Notes: a model not told the origin generated them from the sequence alone. Shown: positions 6,574-14,424, counted from the first letter of the stretch. The stretch: DNA of 23,464 nt from an uncultured Lachnospiraceae bacterium (GCA_910584325.1 CAJTZH010000040.1:1-23464); one strand, 5' to 3'. Numbers and translations are program-made.

Positions 6574-8913
6574 CTATATATCGGTTACTTTCTTTTCAGA
6601 CTTAATAACATAATACACAAAAAAGACCAAAAATGCAAGAGAAATTATCTCTGCCGCTCTCCAGTACCAGAAGCCGGCAAAATATATCTCGATGGCGCCT
6701 TCATATCCTGCCGGAACAAGAACCGTGAGCATACCGTTTAATGTCTTTGCAAGCGTAAAATCATGTCCGTCCTTATCAACCGCTCTATATCCGGGATACC
6801 CGAGAAGCGGAACGTAAACCTGCCCTTCTGTCCGCGCGTTCTCGCTGACAGTCATAGAAATATTTGTATAATTCTTCTCATAGCTCTGAATCGTGATGTT
6901 CTGTGTTGACAAAGCTTCACGGACATTTAACTGTTTCGGTTCCGCTTCCGCAAGAAGATATTCGTCTAACGAGCCGGAACCCCACCCGGTCATTGCCGCT
7001 TCGTCATACACATAAACGGCATTGCTGGTGTTGAGACGATTATAAAACATAAATGCCGCCGTCACAACCGTAACTGTTGATACAATACCGACTATCATAT
7101 AATAAAAGGTCTTTCCCCGGAGTTCTTCTGCCAAAATCAGCAGCCCCCCAAGCGCGACGGTAAAAAACAACGTTCCTACAGACAGCATCCTCCACGGAAA
7201 CTGGAGATTTTCTACAAGACTTCCAAGACGGCGTACCATAAAATCCCAGGGAAAATATATTGTCGTCATATACAAGGTCAGAAACCCTGCAAGCGTCATC
7301 CATGCCGTAATCGGAAACCACTTCATCTTCTTTATTCTGTTGTAGTCAAAAATCCATAAATAAAGGAAAATCACACCGGCTCCAATCAGAGCAAGTCCTG
7401 CCGTCATCCCCATCTCACCTGCCATTCCAAGTTTGCGGTACGCTTCTACACGGTGGCCATATGCCATTCCGCTTCCATTCACAAACAGCTGGAACAACTG
7501 TGCCGGATAAATACCGTTTCCCTGCATATTTCCTGCCTGACTAACACCATATTCCGTAATATATACGCCGCCCTGCAGCATATATGATATGAGCGGAACC
7601 AGAAAAAACGCGTTTAACAGCACCGTCGAAACAAAAAACTTCAGCAGCTCTTTGAAAATCCTCTTTGTAAATGTATGCTTCCACATGACAAGACATGCCA
7701 CGATTGATACAATCGCCGCTATCTCGCAGCTTAATAAATGTGTCTGGATTAAGCCGCTGTAACCGATTACAAGCCAAATCCACGCAGTCCTGCCGTTTAA
7801 AAAACCGCTTTTATCCTTTTTGCTGCATTTTTCGTCCTGTCCCAAACCGGTATAAAGCAAATATAATCCGCAGGCAATCATCGGCCAGAACATCATTGCA
7901 CAATATTCCCCGACTGCGCACCTCACATAAACATTCGCAAGACGGTATGGCGCTAAGACATCAACCATGCAGCACAGCAACGCAATATTTTTATCCTTTA
8001 GCATCGCCTTAAAAGAATGGTACGCAATCAGCGTCGTCGCAACATTCACCAGAATCACAAATATTTTGTATGCATTCTGGATGGTAAATCCGCAAAGCCG
8101 CAGTACCGCCGGAATATACAGAAACAATTCCCCGTAAAATACGGAACAGGCATATCCGTATCCGTTATACTGTAACGGCTGGATTCTTACCGGGAACTGC
8201 CCCGCAAGCAGTCCCTGCCGGATGCCTTCAATTCTCATCAAATGAAATAACAAATCATGTCCTTCCGTTAAAAATGTAGTAAACAACGGATAAGAGGCAA
8301 AGACGACTATGCCGGAAAGCGCCGCAATATAGGGAAGTTTTTCACGGTTTAATTCTCCTTTGCGCACTGCCTTGATAAACCTGCAAACTAAATTGAGCAG
8401 AGTAATCCAGAAAACCGCCAGAATCAGACTGCGGATTCTTCCAAGCCTCGTTTCCTCAATCGCAATATTTCTGACCTCCAGCTTTCCTGTTCCGCAATAA
8501 ATTACCGAAACGGAAAACACCTTCATGTTTCTGTGAATACGCGCCGTAAACTGCTGTTCGTTAAAATCCGGCAAAAGCATTATCTTATCGCTGATAATAT
8601 CATGAAAGCCTTCGTTCAACGCAGCAAGCAGAATATAATTATCCTCACCTTCCGCCGCATAATCAACCGTAATGTTATAAATTCCTTTATCCAGATGAAA
8701 GGACGGTCCGTAGACAAAATAGCCTTCCATGCCTACAGTCTCATCCGTATAGATTCCGTTTTCCGATTCTATCCCGTTGATTGTTTCCAGTTCATCCCGC
8801 GAGAATACATAGGACGACAAACTGCCAAAACATCCTGCAAAAAAATATAAAATAATAACCAGTTCTATAATTGTTAAAATACGATGAAATCGATTTGCAA
8901 AATATTCTTTCAT
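6574..8913 (-). CDS. Polytopic membrane protein, 6-pyruvoyl-tetrahydropterin synthase-related (GT-C-like) family
   Basis: 779 aa with one N-terminal membrane segment (about 12-35), an extracytoplasmic beta domain (about 40-155), a large multispan core (about 160-630), another soluble segment (about 640-740) and a last membrane helix (about 755-770). The core carries the family phrases EGHDLLFHLMRIEGIR (217-232), GYGYACSVFYGE (251-262), APYRLANVYVR (321-331) and LQFPWRMLS (570-578). This architecture is shared with YfhO-like and GT-C glycosyltransferases, where an acidic residue in the first large outer loop helps catalysis from a polyprenyl-phosphate sugar. The E217/D220 pair would fit that role by inference. 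The name of the family is historical and does not imply pterin synthesis. The ATG has AGGGGA upstream and the stop is TAG. It probably leads the Big_2 transcript, so glycosylation or export of that surface protein is a reasonable but unproven idea. Confidence 0.82.
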   Translation of the reverse strand: MKEYFANRFHRILTIIELVIILYFFAGCFGSLSSYVFSRDELETINGIESENGIYTDETVGMEGYFVYGPSFHLDKGIYNITVDYAAEGEDNYILLAALNEGFHDIISDKIMLLPDFNEQQFTARIHRNMKVFSVSVIYCGTGKLEVRNIAIEETRLGRIRSLILAVFWITLLNLVCRFIKAVRKGELNREKLPYIAALSGIVVFASYPLFTTFLTEGHDLLFHLMRIEGIRQGLLAGQFPVRIQPLQYNGYGYACSVFYGELFLYIPAVLRLCGFTIQNAYKIFVILVNVATTLIAYHSFKAMLKDKNIALLCCMVDVLAPYRLANVYVRCAVGEYCAMMFWPMIACGLYLLYTGLGQDEKCSKKDKSGFLNGRTAWIWLVIGYSGLIQTHLLSCEIAAIVSIVACLVMWKHTFTKRIFKELLKFFVSTVLLNAFFLVPLISYMLQGGVYITEYGVSQAGNMQGNGIYPAQLFQLFVNGSGMAYGHRVEAYRKLGMAGEMGMTAGLALIGAGVIFLYLWIFDYNRIKKMKWFPITAWMTLAGFLTLYMTTIYFPWDFMVRRLGSLVENLQFPWRMLSVGTLFFTVALGGLLILAEELRGKTFYYMIVGIVSTVTVVTAAFMFYNRLNTSNAVYVYDEAAMTGWGSGSLDEYLLAEAEPKQLNVREALSTQNITIQSYEKNYTNISMTVSENARTEGQVYVPLLGYPGYRAVDKDGHDFTLAKTLNGMLTVLVPAGYEGAIEIYFAGFWYWRAAEIISLAFLVFFVYYVIKSEKKVTDI

Positions 8914-8928
8914 AAATTCCCCTGTTAT

Positions 8929-8944
8929 GAATGCTTTCGCATTC
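8929..8944 (-). promoter_or_regulatory. GAAA-tetraloop hairpin in the leader of the 779-aa membrane gene
   Basis: On the minus strand GAATGC, GAAA, GCATTC forms a perfect 6-bp hairpin with a GNRA-type loop. It ends 15 nt before the start codon and just before the ribosome site. It may protect the mRNA 5' end or tune access to the ribosome site. No convincing -35/-10 pair was found nearby (best is TAGTCT/TATAGA). Confidence 0.4.
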
Positions 8945-8965
8945 TATAACTTATCTATAATAAAG

Positions 8966-9004
8966 AGACTATTGCCCCATCTTATAAAGGCGGAGCAACA
9001 GCCT
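8966..9004 (-). terminator. Terminator of the eda-kdgK unit
   Basis: A 13-bp stem with several G-U pairs (8966-8978 with 8992-9004) and a ~13-nt loop lies 36 nt past the kdgK stop. On the minus strand it is followed by CTTTATTA, a weak T-tract. It separates kdgK from the membrane-protein gene downstream, though some read-through is possible. Confidence 0.6.
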
Positions 9005-9040
9005 CATATTATTGACACTGTGTGTCTTTATCGTTTTGAA

Positions 9041-10072
9041 TTATCTCTGAACACGACCTGAAGCGTCGCCGCCGGCAAGTGTCTCAACCTCTTTTCTTGA
9101 AACAAGGTTAAAGTCGCCAGGAATTGTGTGCTTCAGTGCAGATGCAGCAACACCGAACTCTAATGCGTCCTTGAAGTTCTTACCGTCAAGGAAACCGCAG
9201 ATTGTACCGCCAGCAAAGGAATCACCGCCGCCTACACGGTCAACGATTGGATGAATTGAGTATTCCTTTGAGTGATAGAATTCCTTTGTATCTCTTGAGT
9301 AAATACAAGCTGACCAGCCGTTATCAGAAGCTGAGTGAGATACACGCAGAGAACTGATGCAGTATTCGAAATTGTAATCTGCAACCATCTGCTCAAAAAT
9401 TGACTTATAGCCCGCAAGCTCCAGCTCGCCGCTAGTAACGTCTGTGTTGCCCGGTTTATAGCCAAGTACAAGCTCTGCGTCTTCCTCGTTACCGATACAT
9501 ACGTCTACATACTGCATCAGGTTCTTCATAACTTTCTGAGCCTTCTCAGAAGACCATAATTTCTTACGGAAGTTCAAGTCAACAGATACCTTTACGCCGT
9601 GCTTCTTCGCTGCCTTTAACGCTTCTTCCGTTAATACTGCTGCAGAATCAGAAACGGCAGGAGTAATTCCCGTAAAGTGGAACCAGTCAACGCCTTCAAA
9701 AATCTTATCAAAGTCAAAGTCAGCAGCCGTAGCCGTTGAAATTGAAGAATGAGCTCTGTCATATACAACCTTGGAAGGTCTCATGGAACATCCTGATTCC
9801 AGGTAGTAGATACCAAGTCTCTCGCCACATTTTGCAACGTTCTTTGTAGAAACGCCGTACTTATTCAAAGCTGCCGTAGCGCACTCACCGATTTCATTGT
9901 TCGGAACTGCCGTAACGAACTCGGCATCATGTCCGTAATTTGCAAGAGATACCGCAACGTTGGCCTCACCACCGCCATAACATACATCAAATTCGTCTGC
10001 CTGAATAAATTTCTCATGGTTTGGTGTTGATAATCTTAACATGATTTCACCCATTGTTACAACTTTAGCCAT
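9041..10072 (-). CDS. kdgK: 2-dehydro-3-deoxygluconate kinase (PfkB family)
   Basis: 343 aa, the usual length for KDG kinase. It phosphorylates 2-keto-3-deoxygluconate with ATP to give KDPG, the fourth step of galacturonate breakdown in the cytoplasm. PfkB/ribokinase marks are visible: an N-terminal substrate-binding stretch with GGGEANVAVSLANYG (33-47) and the C-terminal signature DRVGGGDSFAGG (278-289), where D284 is the expected catalytic base. The start is ATG with GGAGG 10 nt upstream. It is the last gene after eda (84-nt gap, no promoter seen), and a terminator follows. Its position beside uxaA, uxaB and eda supports KDG over other PfkB substrates. Confidence 0.93.
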   Translation of the reverse strand: MAKVVTMGEIMLRLSTPNHEKFIQADEFDVCYGGGEANVAVSLANYGHDAEFVTAVPNNEIGECATAALNKYGVSTKNVAKCGERLGIYYLESGCSMRPSKVVYDRAHSSISTATAADFDFDKIFEGVDWFHFTGITPAVSDSAAVLTEEALKAAKKHGVKVSVDLNFRKKLWSSEKAQKVMKNLMQYVDVCIGNEEDAELVLGYKPGNTDVTSGELELAGYKSIFEQMVADYNFEYCISSLRVSHSASDNGWSACIYSRDTKEFYHSKEYSIHPIVDRVGGGDSFAGGTICGFLDGKNFKDALEFGVAASALKHTIPGDFNLVSRKEVETLAGGDASGRVQR

Positions 10073-10114
10073 TTTTAATAATCCTCCATTTACATATGTT
10101 TTATTCTTATTTCA

Positions 10115-10132
10115 GGCAAAGAAACCTTTGCC
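10115..10132 (-). promoter_or_regulatory. Small hairpin between eda and kdgK
   Basis: GGCAAAG and CTTTGCC pair perfectly over 7 bp with a 4-nt loop in the 84-nt gap between the genes. No T-tract follows (TGAAATAA), so it is not a good terminator. It may act as an mRNA processing or stability element that sets the eda:kdgK ratio. Confidence 0.35.
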
Positions 10133-10156
10133 CGTAAATACAAATACAATACCTGA

Positions 10157-11119
10157 TTACTTCTGAACAAGATGGCATGCAAATCCGCCAAACTCACCCT
10201 TGAAGTATATTGCTTTCATATTACCCTTTGCATCATATTTTGCGGTATCCATATCAAACTCGCAGCCTCTCTTCTCAAGATGATAGATTGCTCTCTCGAT
10301 ATAATTTGTCGCGATTGCAATATGACCGTTCTTTCCAAGGTACGGACTCTTCATAATTTCAAGGCCTGTACCGGCAAAAATCGAGCTGTTTCCGACTTTC
10401 TTTTCAAATCCAAACATTCCTGAGAATGCGTCGGCAACTTCTGTCGCATCCTTCTCGTCAACACAGTTAATACCGATATGTTTTACTTCAAAACCAAGCA
10501 TGGTGTCAACCGCTTCTCTTGTAAGCTTCTCAATTCCTGCGAAATCGCCTGCCACAACAAGGTCTTTCTTAACCATCCATGAACCGCCGCAGCATACAAT
10601 CTTGCCAAAATCAAGATAAGACTTTAAGTTATTGGCGTTGATACCGCCTGTCGGCATAAACTTCATATTGGTATAAGGCGCTGCCATGGACTTAATCATA
10701 TTCAGTCCGCCGGCTGCTTCTGCCGGGAAGAACTTTACAACATCAAGACCTAATTCAATCGCAGCTTCCACGTCGGAAGGATTGCTTGTACCAGGAACAA
10801 TCGGATAATCTTTGTCAATACAATGCTTTACAACCTTTGGATTCAGTCCCGGGCTTACGATAAACTTCGCGCCTGCATTCATTGCGCGGTCAGCCTGTTC
10901 CGGTGTAAGAACCGTACCTGCGCCGACAATCAGTTCAGGAAACTTTGAAGCCATAATACGGATAGATTCCTCCGCGGCCGCTGTTCTGAATGTAACTTCA
11001 GCACATGGAAGCCCACCGTCAATCAGTGCCTTTGCAAGCGGCTCTGCGTCTTTTGCGTCATCAAGAGCGATAACAGGTACAATACCGATTTTACCAAGTT
11101 CTTCTACTACTTTGTTCAT
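10157..11119 (-). CDS. eda: KDPG/KHG aldolase fused to a C-terminal VOC-like domain
   Basis: 320 aa, about 110 longer than classic Eda. Residues 1-210 are the class I aldolase that splits 2-keto-3-deoxy-6-phosphogluconate into pyruvate and glyceraldehyde-3-phosphate. The Glu of EVTFRT (E41) and the Schiff-base Lys of VVKFFPAE (K129) are both present, as are GAGTVL and PTGGI. Residues about 211-320 (from FEVKHIGINCVDEKDA, with GHIAIAT and GFACHLVQK) look like one glyoxalase/VOC-type module. Its strand pattern fits VOC, but I cannot name metal ligands with confidence. The ATG follows AAGGAGA. A consensus promoter lies just upstream, so eda-kdgK can be expressed apart from uxaBA. Confidence is high for the aldolase and moderate for the VOC domain. 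Confidence 0.92.
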   Translation of the reverse strand: MNKVVEELGKIGIVPVIALDDAKDAEPLAKALIDGGLPCAEVTFRTAAAEESIRIMASKFPELIVGAGTVLTPEQADRAMNAGAKFIVSPGLNPKVVKHCIDKDYPIVPGTSNPSDVEAAIELGLDVVKFFPAEAAGGLNMIKSMAAPYTNMKFMPTGGINANNLKSYLDFGKIVCCGGSWMVKKDLVVAGDFAGIEKLTREAVDTMLGFEVKHIGINCVDEKDATEVADAFSGMFGFEKKVGNSSIFAGTGLEIMKSPYLGKNGHIAIATNYIERAIYHLEKRGCEFDMDTAKYDAKGNMKAIYFKGEFGGFACHLVQK

Positions 11120-11153
11120 TTCAACATATCTCCTTTATAAACATACTTTATTA

Positions 11154-11182
11154 ATTATAAAATCTCAGGAAGATTTTGTCAA
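11154..11182 (-). promoter_or_regulatory. Consensus promoter of eda-kdgK with a palindrome in its spacer
   Basis: On the minus strand TTGACA (11177-11182) and TATAAT (11154-11159) are exact consensus hexamers separated by 17 nt. The predicted start is near 11147, with a ~28-nt leader carrying the eda ribosome site. The spacer holds AAAATCT and AGATTTT around TCCTG (11159-11177), a 7-bp inverted repeat that could be an operator for a repressor other than the uxa regulator, whose TGTAAG-type site is absent here. Confidence 0.85.
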
Positions 11183-11191
11183 TTCATTCTA

Positions 11192-11956
11192 TTACAGCGT
11201 AACGCCCTGCTTAAAGATTGCAAAATCATGGAATCCCTTCTCTTCTGCCTTTACCTTCTTACCTGACGCAACCGACAGAACATAATCAAACATTTTCTTT
11301 GTCATGTCTTCCATTGTCTGGTCTTCCACAAGCTCACCGGCGTTAAAATCAATCCAGTTGTTCTTTTTGCCGTTTAACTGTGAATTGGTCGAAATCTTAA
11401 CAGTCGGTACCGGTGACGCGAACGGCGTTCCCCGTCCCGTCGTAAACAATACGATATGTGCTCCCGAAGAAGCAAGCGCTGTCGCCGCCACAAGGTCGTT
11501 ACCCGGCGCGCTTAAAAGATTTAAGCCCTTTGTACATACCTTCTCGCCATATTTTAATACGCCTCTTACCATAGCAGAACCGGACTTCTGCGTACATCCA
11601 AGAGACTTATCCTCCAATGTGGATATGCCGCCCTTTTTGTTACCCGGTGAAGGATTCTCATAAATCACGGCATCGTGGCTCTTAAAGTAATTCTTAAAGT
11701 CATTAATCAGACTGACCGTTTTATCAAACAGTTCTTCGTCGGCGCATCTGTCCATCAGAAGCGTCTCCGCTCCGAACATCTCCGGCACCTCTGTAAGAAT
11801 GGTTGTACCGCCCTTTGAAATCAGCATGTCTGAGAACGAACCGACAAGCGGATTGGCAGTAATACCGGAAAGTCCGTCGGAACCGCCGCACTTTAAGCCG
11901 ATTACCAGTTCTTTCGCATTGACAGGCTCTCTCGTAAACCCGTTGGCAAACGCCAT
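11192..11956 (-). CDS. uxaA: UxaA C-terminal fragment (no good start of its own)
   Basis: The 254-aa stretch from the first in-frame ATG after the amber codon holds the C-terminal part of UxaA, with KCGGSDGLSGITANP, GAETLLMDR, KSLGCTQKSG and LFTTGRGTPFASPVPT. The sequence before this ATG (AAAAGAACTG) has no useful ribosome site, and the 16 codons between the amber codon and the ATG continue the family sequence. It is therefore best read as the severed 3' half of one gene and not as a naturally separate subunit. In natural two-gene versions of the enzyme the split falls after the SAF domain, not here. Confidence 0.6.
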   Translation of the reverse strand: MAFANGFTREPVNAKELVIGLKCGGSDGLSGITANPLVGSFSDMLISKGGTTILTEVPEMFGAETLLMDRCADEELFDKTVSLINDFKNYFKSHDAVIYENPSPGNKKGGISTLEDKSLGCTQKSGSAMVRGVLKYGEKVCTKGLNLLSAPGNDLVAATALASSGAHIVLFTTGRGTPFASPVPTVKISTNSQLNGKKNNWIDFNAGELVEDQTMEDMTKKMFDYVLSVASGKKVKAEEKGFHDFAIFKQGVTL

Positions 11957-12004
11957 CAGTTCTTTTAACTTGTCAAGGGAAGCCTCAATCTCGTCTTCAT
12001 AGTC

Positions 12005-12679
12005 CTAACTGACGATAAAACCGACTCTTCTTTCGTCATATTCGCCGATGTAATCCATCATCACCGGAATGTTGCTGTTTTCACAGCCGAGTCCCAGTAC
12101 CAGAACGGCACCCGCATTCGGATGATTAATCAAATCCGCAAGAATTGTTCTCGTATTTTCCTGGTCATTGTCCATCTGCGAGCATCCGTAAGGATGTGTA
12201 AACGCGACCACTTCCTCGACATTCGGAAAATCTTTGAGCATCTCTTTTGCTCTTGCCTCAATCGACTTGGCAACGGAATTCACGCAGCCGACCGTCGGAA
12301 TAATCCAGACTTCATTGCGCACGCCGAATTTACCGCCGCCCCGCACATAACCGTCAAAAAACGCCTCTTCGGTAGGAGCGACGTCAACGCCTGTCGGATG
12401 ATACTCATACTCCAGTAAATCACCGAGCGCAGTCTTGACATTATGCGTATGAATCCATGTGCCAACCGGGATGTCCGCCTGCGCATTACCGATACGAAAA
12501 CCATATTTGATAACCGGCTCACCCTGTTTTATCGGCTTAACCGCAAACTTATGCCCCTGCGGAATATCTTCCGCAGTAACAACCGTTTCCCCTGCAACCA
12601 GAAGGCTTGTACCCTTCGCAATAGGTTTCAACGCCACAGCTACATTGTCATTGGCATTAATCTTAATTATTTCCTGCAT
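12005..12679 (-). CDS. uxaA: UxaA N-terminal fragment (SAF domain and start of dehydratase domain)
   Basis: This 224-aa product is what would be made if the amber codon is obeyed. Residues about 10-85 form the SAF domain, ending in the conserved GTWIHTHNVKT with H77 and H79, likely metal or substrate ligands. The first part of the D-galactarate/altronate dehydratase domain follows (GVDVAPT, GYVRGGGKFGVRNE, TVGCVNS, HPYGCSQMDND, VLGLGCENS). The catalytic fold needs the missing C-terminal half, so the fragment alone should be inactive. The ATG is preceded by TAGGAGAT placed at the end of uxaB, a sign of coupled translation. Confidence 0.8.
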   Translation of the reverse strand: MQEIIKINANDNVAVALKPIAKGTSLLVAGETVVTAEDIPQGHKFAVKPIKQGEPVIKYGFRIGNAQADIPVGTWIHTHNVKTALGDLLEYEYHPTGVDVAPTEEAFFDGYVRGGGKFGVRNEVWIIPTVGCVNSVAKSIEARAKEMLKDFPNVEEVVAFTHPYGCSQMDNDQENTRTILADLINHPNAGAVLVLGLGCENSNIPVMMDYIGEYDERRVGFIVS

Positions 12680-12695
12680 ATACCTATCTCCTAAA

Positions 12696-14189
12696 TTATT
12701 TTGTTAAATCACCGACTACAGCCTTCATGCCTCGTTCTCTGATATCCGCAATATATCCCGCTACAGCGTCAACAAGTCCGTCAATCTTTGTGAGGTCCTC
12801 TCCGCCGAAGAACTTGGTATGTCCTAAATAAGCCTTTGCAAACTCTTCCGGATTCTTTGAGGAATTTTCAACAAAGAAATCAAGTACAGCCTGGTCGTCA
12901 CGGATGAAATACTCTTCACCGTCTCTGTCTCCAACCAGACATCTTCCTCCGTTTACTTCGCCTTCCTTCTGTGTCGCGTAGAAACTCATCAGGGCTGCGA
13001 TAGAGAACGTTAAGTACTTCGGAAGTTTGTTAAACTTCTTCACATACCCGAGGAAAGACGGAAGACATCTTGCTTCCCACTTGGAAACGGAATTCAGCGA
13101 AATGTCAAGGAGTTTATGCTTAATGTACGGATTCTGGAATCTCTCAATAACCGCGTTCGCAAATTCCTTACACTCTTCTTCCGGAAGCGAAAGCGTCGGA
13201 ATCACTTCGTCAAACAACGTCTCTTCCATATATTTACGAATAACGGCATCGTCCATGGACTGTTTTACAAGGTCGTTGCCCGCAAGGAAAGAAGCCAGTA
13301 CAAACGATGTATGAGAGCCGTTCAAGATACGGACCTTTCTCTCTTTATATGGGTGATGGTCTTCCGTAAATACGACTGGAAGTCCTGCCTTGTCGAAAGG
13401 AAGAACCTTCTTTAAATCATCAAGAGAAATGTTCTTGTCTGCCTCGATAACCCACAGACCGAATAATTCGCCAACGTCAATTAACTGGTCCTCATAGCCG
13501 AATTCTTCACAGAGCGCTTCCGCTTCGTCTCTTGGATATCCCGGAACGATACGGTCAACGAGTGTCGGACAGAATGAACAGGTCTCGTCCACCCAGTTCT
13601 TAAATCCTTCTTCCAGTCCCCAGAGTTCAATAAACTGATGAATGCACTTCTTTAATTCAATACCGTTGTCGGCAATCAGTTCGCATGGAATTAATACAAG
13701 TCCCTTATCGGCTGCGCCGTCAAACTTCTTATAACGTTCATAAAGCAGCTTTGTCAGCTTACCCGGATAAGTCTTCGGAGGCTTTGCATCAAACTTATCG
13801 GTTTCATCAAATACAATACCTGCTTCTGTTGTATTGGAAACGATAACCTTCAATGTCTCACATGTTCCATACTCCACATACTTGTCGTAATCATCGATGG
13901 CAGCCACCGCATCCACGACTGTCGTAATCTGTCTGGTAACTTTCTTCGGCTCACCGTTCTCGATACCCCTTAACTGGAGCGTATACTGGCACTCCTGTTC
14001 GTGGAATCTGTCAAGGTTGCCGAATTCGATAGGCTTCACGATAACGACACCGCCGTTAAAATCGGTCTTCTCGTTGGTCACGTCAAACATATAGTCAACG
14101 AATGCACGAAGGAAGTTGCCCTCACCAAACTGAAGCACCTTAACCGGTCTGTCTACAGCCTTTGTAATTGATTTGTTTAATCTTTGCAT
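12696..14189 (-). CDS. uxaB: Tagaturonate reductase (altronate oxidoreductase)
   Basis: 497 aa, close to the usual length of the family. It reduces D-tagaturonate to D-altronate with NADH, the second step of galacturonate use. The N-terminal nucleotide-binding stretch KVLQFGEGNFLRAF (17-30) and the C-terminal polyol-dehydrogenase motif KVRILNGSHT (285-294) are both present. PCELIADNG (168-176) and DRIVPGYP (212-219) also fit the tagaturonate/fructuronate/mannitol reductase family. I chose tagaturonate over fructuronate because the neighbours are uxaA and uxaC. The ATG follows AAGGAGA. The gene leads a uxaB-uxaA transcript from a promoter overlapped by a LacI-type operator, with a ~138-nt leader. 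Confidence 0.94.
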   Translation of the reverse strand: MQRLNKSITKAVDRPVKVLQFGEGNFLRAFVDYMFDVTNEKTDFNGGVVIVKPIEFGNLDRFHEQECQYTLQLRGIENGEPKKVTRQITTVVDAVAAIDDYDKYVEYGTCETLKVIVSNTTEAGIVFDETDKFDAKPPKTYPGKLTKLLYERYKKFDGAADKGLVLIPCELIADNGIELKKCIHQFIELWGLEEGFKNWVDETCSFCPTLVDRIVPGYPRDEAEALCEEFGYEDQLIDVGELFGLWVIEADKNISLDDLKKVLPFDKAGLPVVFTEDHHPYKERKVRILNGSHTSFVLASFLAGNDLVKQSMDDAVIRKYMEETLFDEVIPTLSLPEEECKEFANAVIERFQNPYIKHKLLDISLNSVSKWEARCLPSFLGYVKKFNKLPKYLTFSIAALMSFYATQKEGEVNGGRCLVGDRDGEEYFIRDDQAVLDFFVENSSKNPEEFAKAYLGHTKFFGGEDLTKIDGLVDAVAGYIADIRERGMKAVVGDLTK

Positions 14190-14273
14190 GTTCTTGTCTC
14201 CTTATTTATAATTTAGGGGGTTGCCCTTTGTTGCCCAAAACACGTCTCCTGTTATTTGTATGTACAGCGCCAA

Positions 14274-14291
14274 AATGTAAGCGCTTACATT
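14274..14291. promoter_or_regulatory. Operator O1 (18-bp perfect palindrome; also matches the CcpA cre consensus)
   Basis: ATGTAAGCGCTTACAT, extended by one paired base on each side, is a perfect palindrome. It lies about 36-53 nt inside the uxaB leader, downstream of the predicted start. It shares its half-site with O2 and O3. Alone of the three it also fits the cre pattern WTGNNARCGNWWWCAW, so CcpA-type carbon repression could act here as well. Confidence 0.75.
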
Positions 14292-14313
14292 CTTTTTTTT
14301 AAAAAGTAGTGAT

Positions 14314-14327
14314 TGTAAGTGCTTACA
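14314..14327. promoter_or_regulatory. Operator O2 at the uxaB transcription start
   Basis: TGTAAGTGCTTACA is a 14-bp near-perfect palindrome that begins at the predicted +1 of the uxaB promoter. A repressor bound here should block initiation or escape. Confidence 0.75.
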
Positions 14328-14333
14328 TATTCA

Positions 14334-14362
14334 ATTCTATAGTGAAAATAACAATAAGTCAA
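14334..14362 (-). promoter_or_regulatory. Promoter of uxaBA
   Basis: On the minus strand TTGACT (14357-14362), 17 nt, TAGAAT (14334-14339). Transcription should start near 14327, right at operator O2. The promoter is divergent from, and about 60 bp away from, the promoter of the regulator-uxaC unit. Confidence 0.78.
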
Positions 14363-14395
14363 TGTATTTTTTTATTATTTTTGTAAAAAACCTAC

Positions 14396-14424
14396 TTGTA
14401 TTATTTATTTTAACATTGTATAAT
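14396..14424 (+). promoter_or_regulatory. Promoter of the regulator-uxaC unit
   Basis: TTGTAT (14396-14401), 17 nt, TATAAT (14419-14424), with a predicted start near 14431. Operator O3 sits 6-22 nt downstream of that start, so the regulator should limit its own expression and that of uxaC. Confidence 0.78.

Larger units (their letters stand above)
11192..12679 (-). pseudogene. uxaA: Altronate dehydratase uxaA interrupted by an in-frame amber codon
   Basis: Read through, this frame has 496 codons including the final TAA, which is the normal UxaA length (~495 aa). Codon 225 is TAG (12005-12007). The frame is kept on both sides: ...RVGFIVS, stop, DYEDEIEASLDKLKEL, then MAFANG and the rest of the enzyme. 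UxaA dehydrates D-altronate to 2-keto-3-deoxygluconate. Both halves look conserved, and no other stop or frameshift is visible, so the lesion is either very recent, a sequencing or assembly error, or a read-through site. A single C-to-T change from CAG (Gln) would give it. TAG ends at least two other genes here (the 779-aa membrane gene and the hlyIII gene), so amber is used as a normal stop. The gene follows uxaB by 16 nt. Confidence 0.85.

Noticed and set aside
11192..12679. uxaA as a natural two-subunit enzyme or as a pyrrolysine-type gene
   Set aside because: Natural splits separate the small SAF domain, not the middle of the dehydratase, and the second half has no ribosome site. TAG is used as a final stop by the 779-aa membrane gene and hlyIII, and no PYLIS-like signal or pyl gene is in the window.
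14206..14238. Possible 10-codon leader peptide (TTG start, AGGAG 8 nt upstream) before uxaB
   Set aside because: Spacing is good, but the start is a weak TTG, the peptide has no run of regulatory codons and no attenuator-type hairpins follow. It is probably chance.
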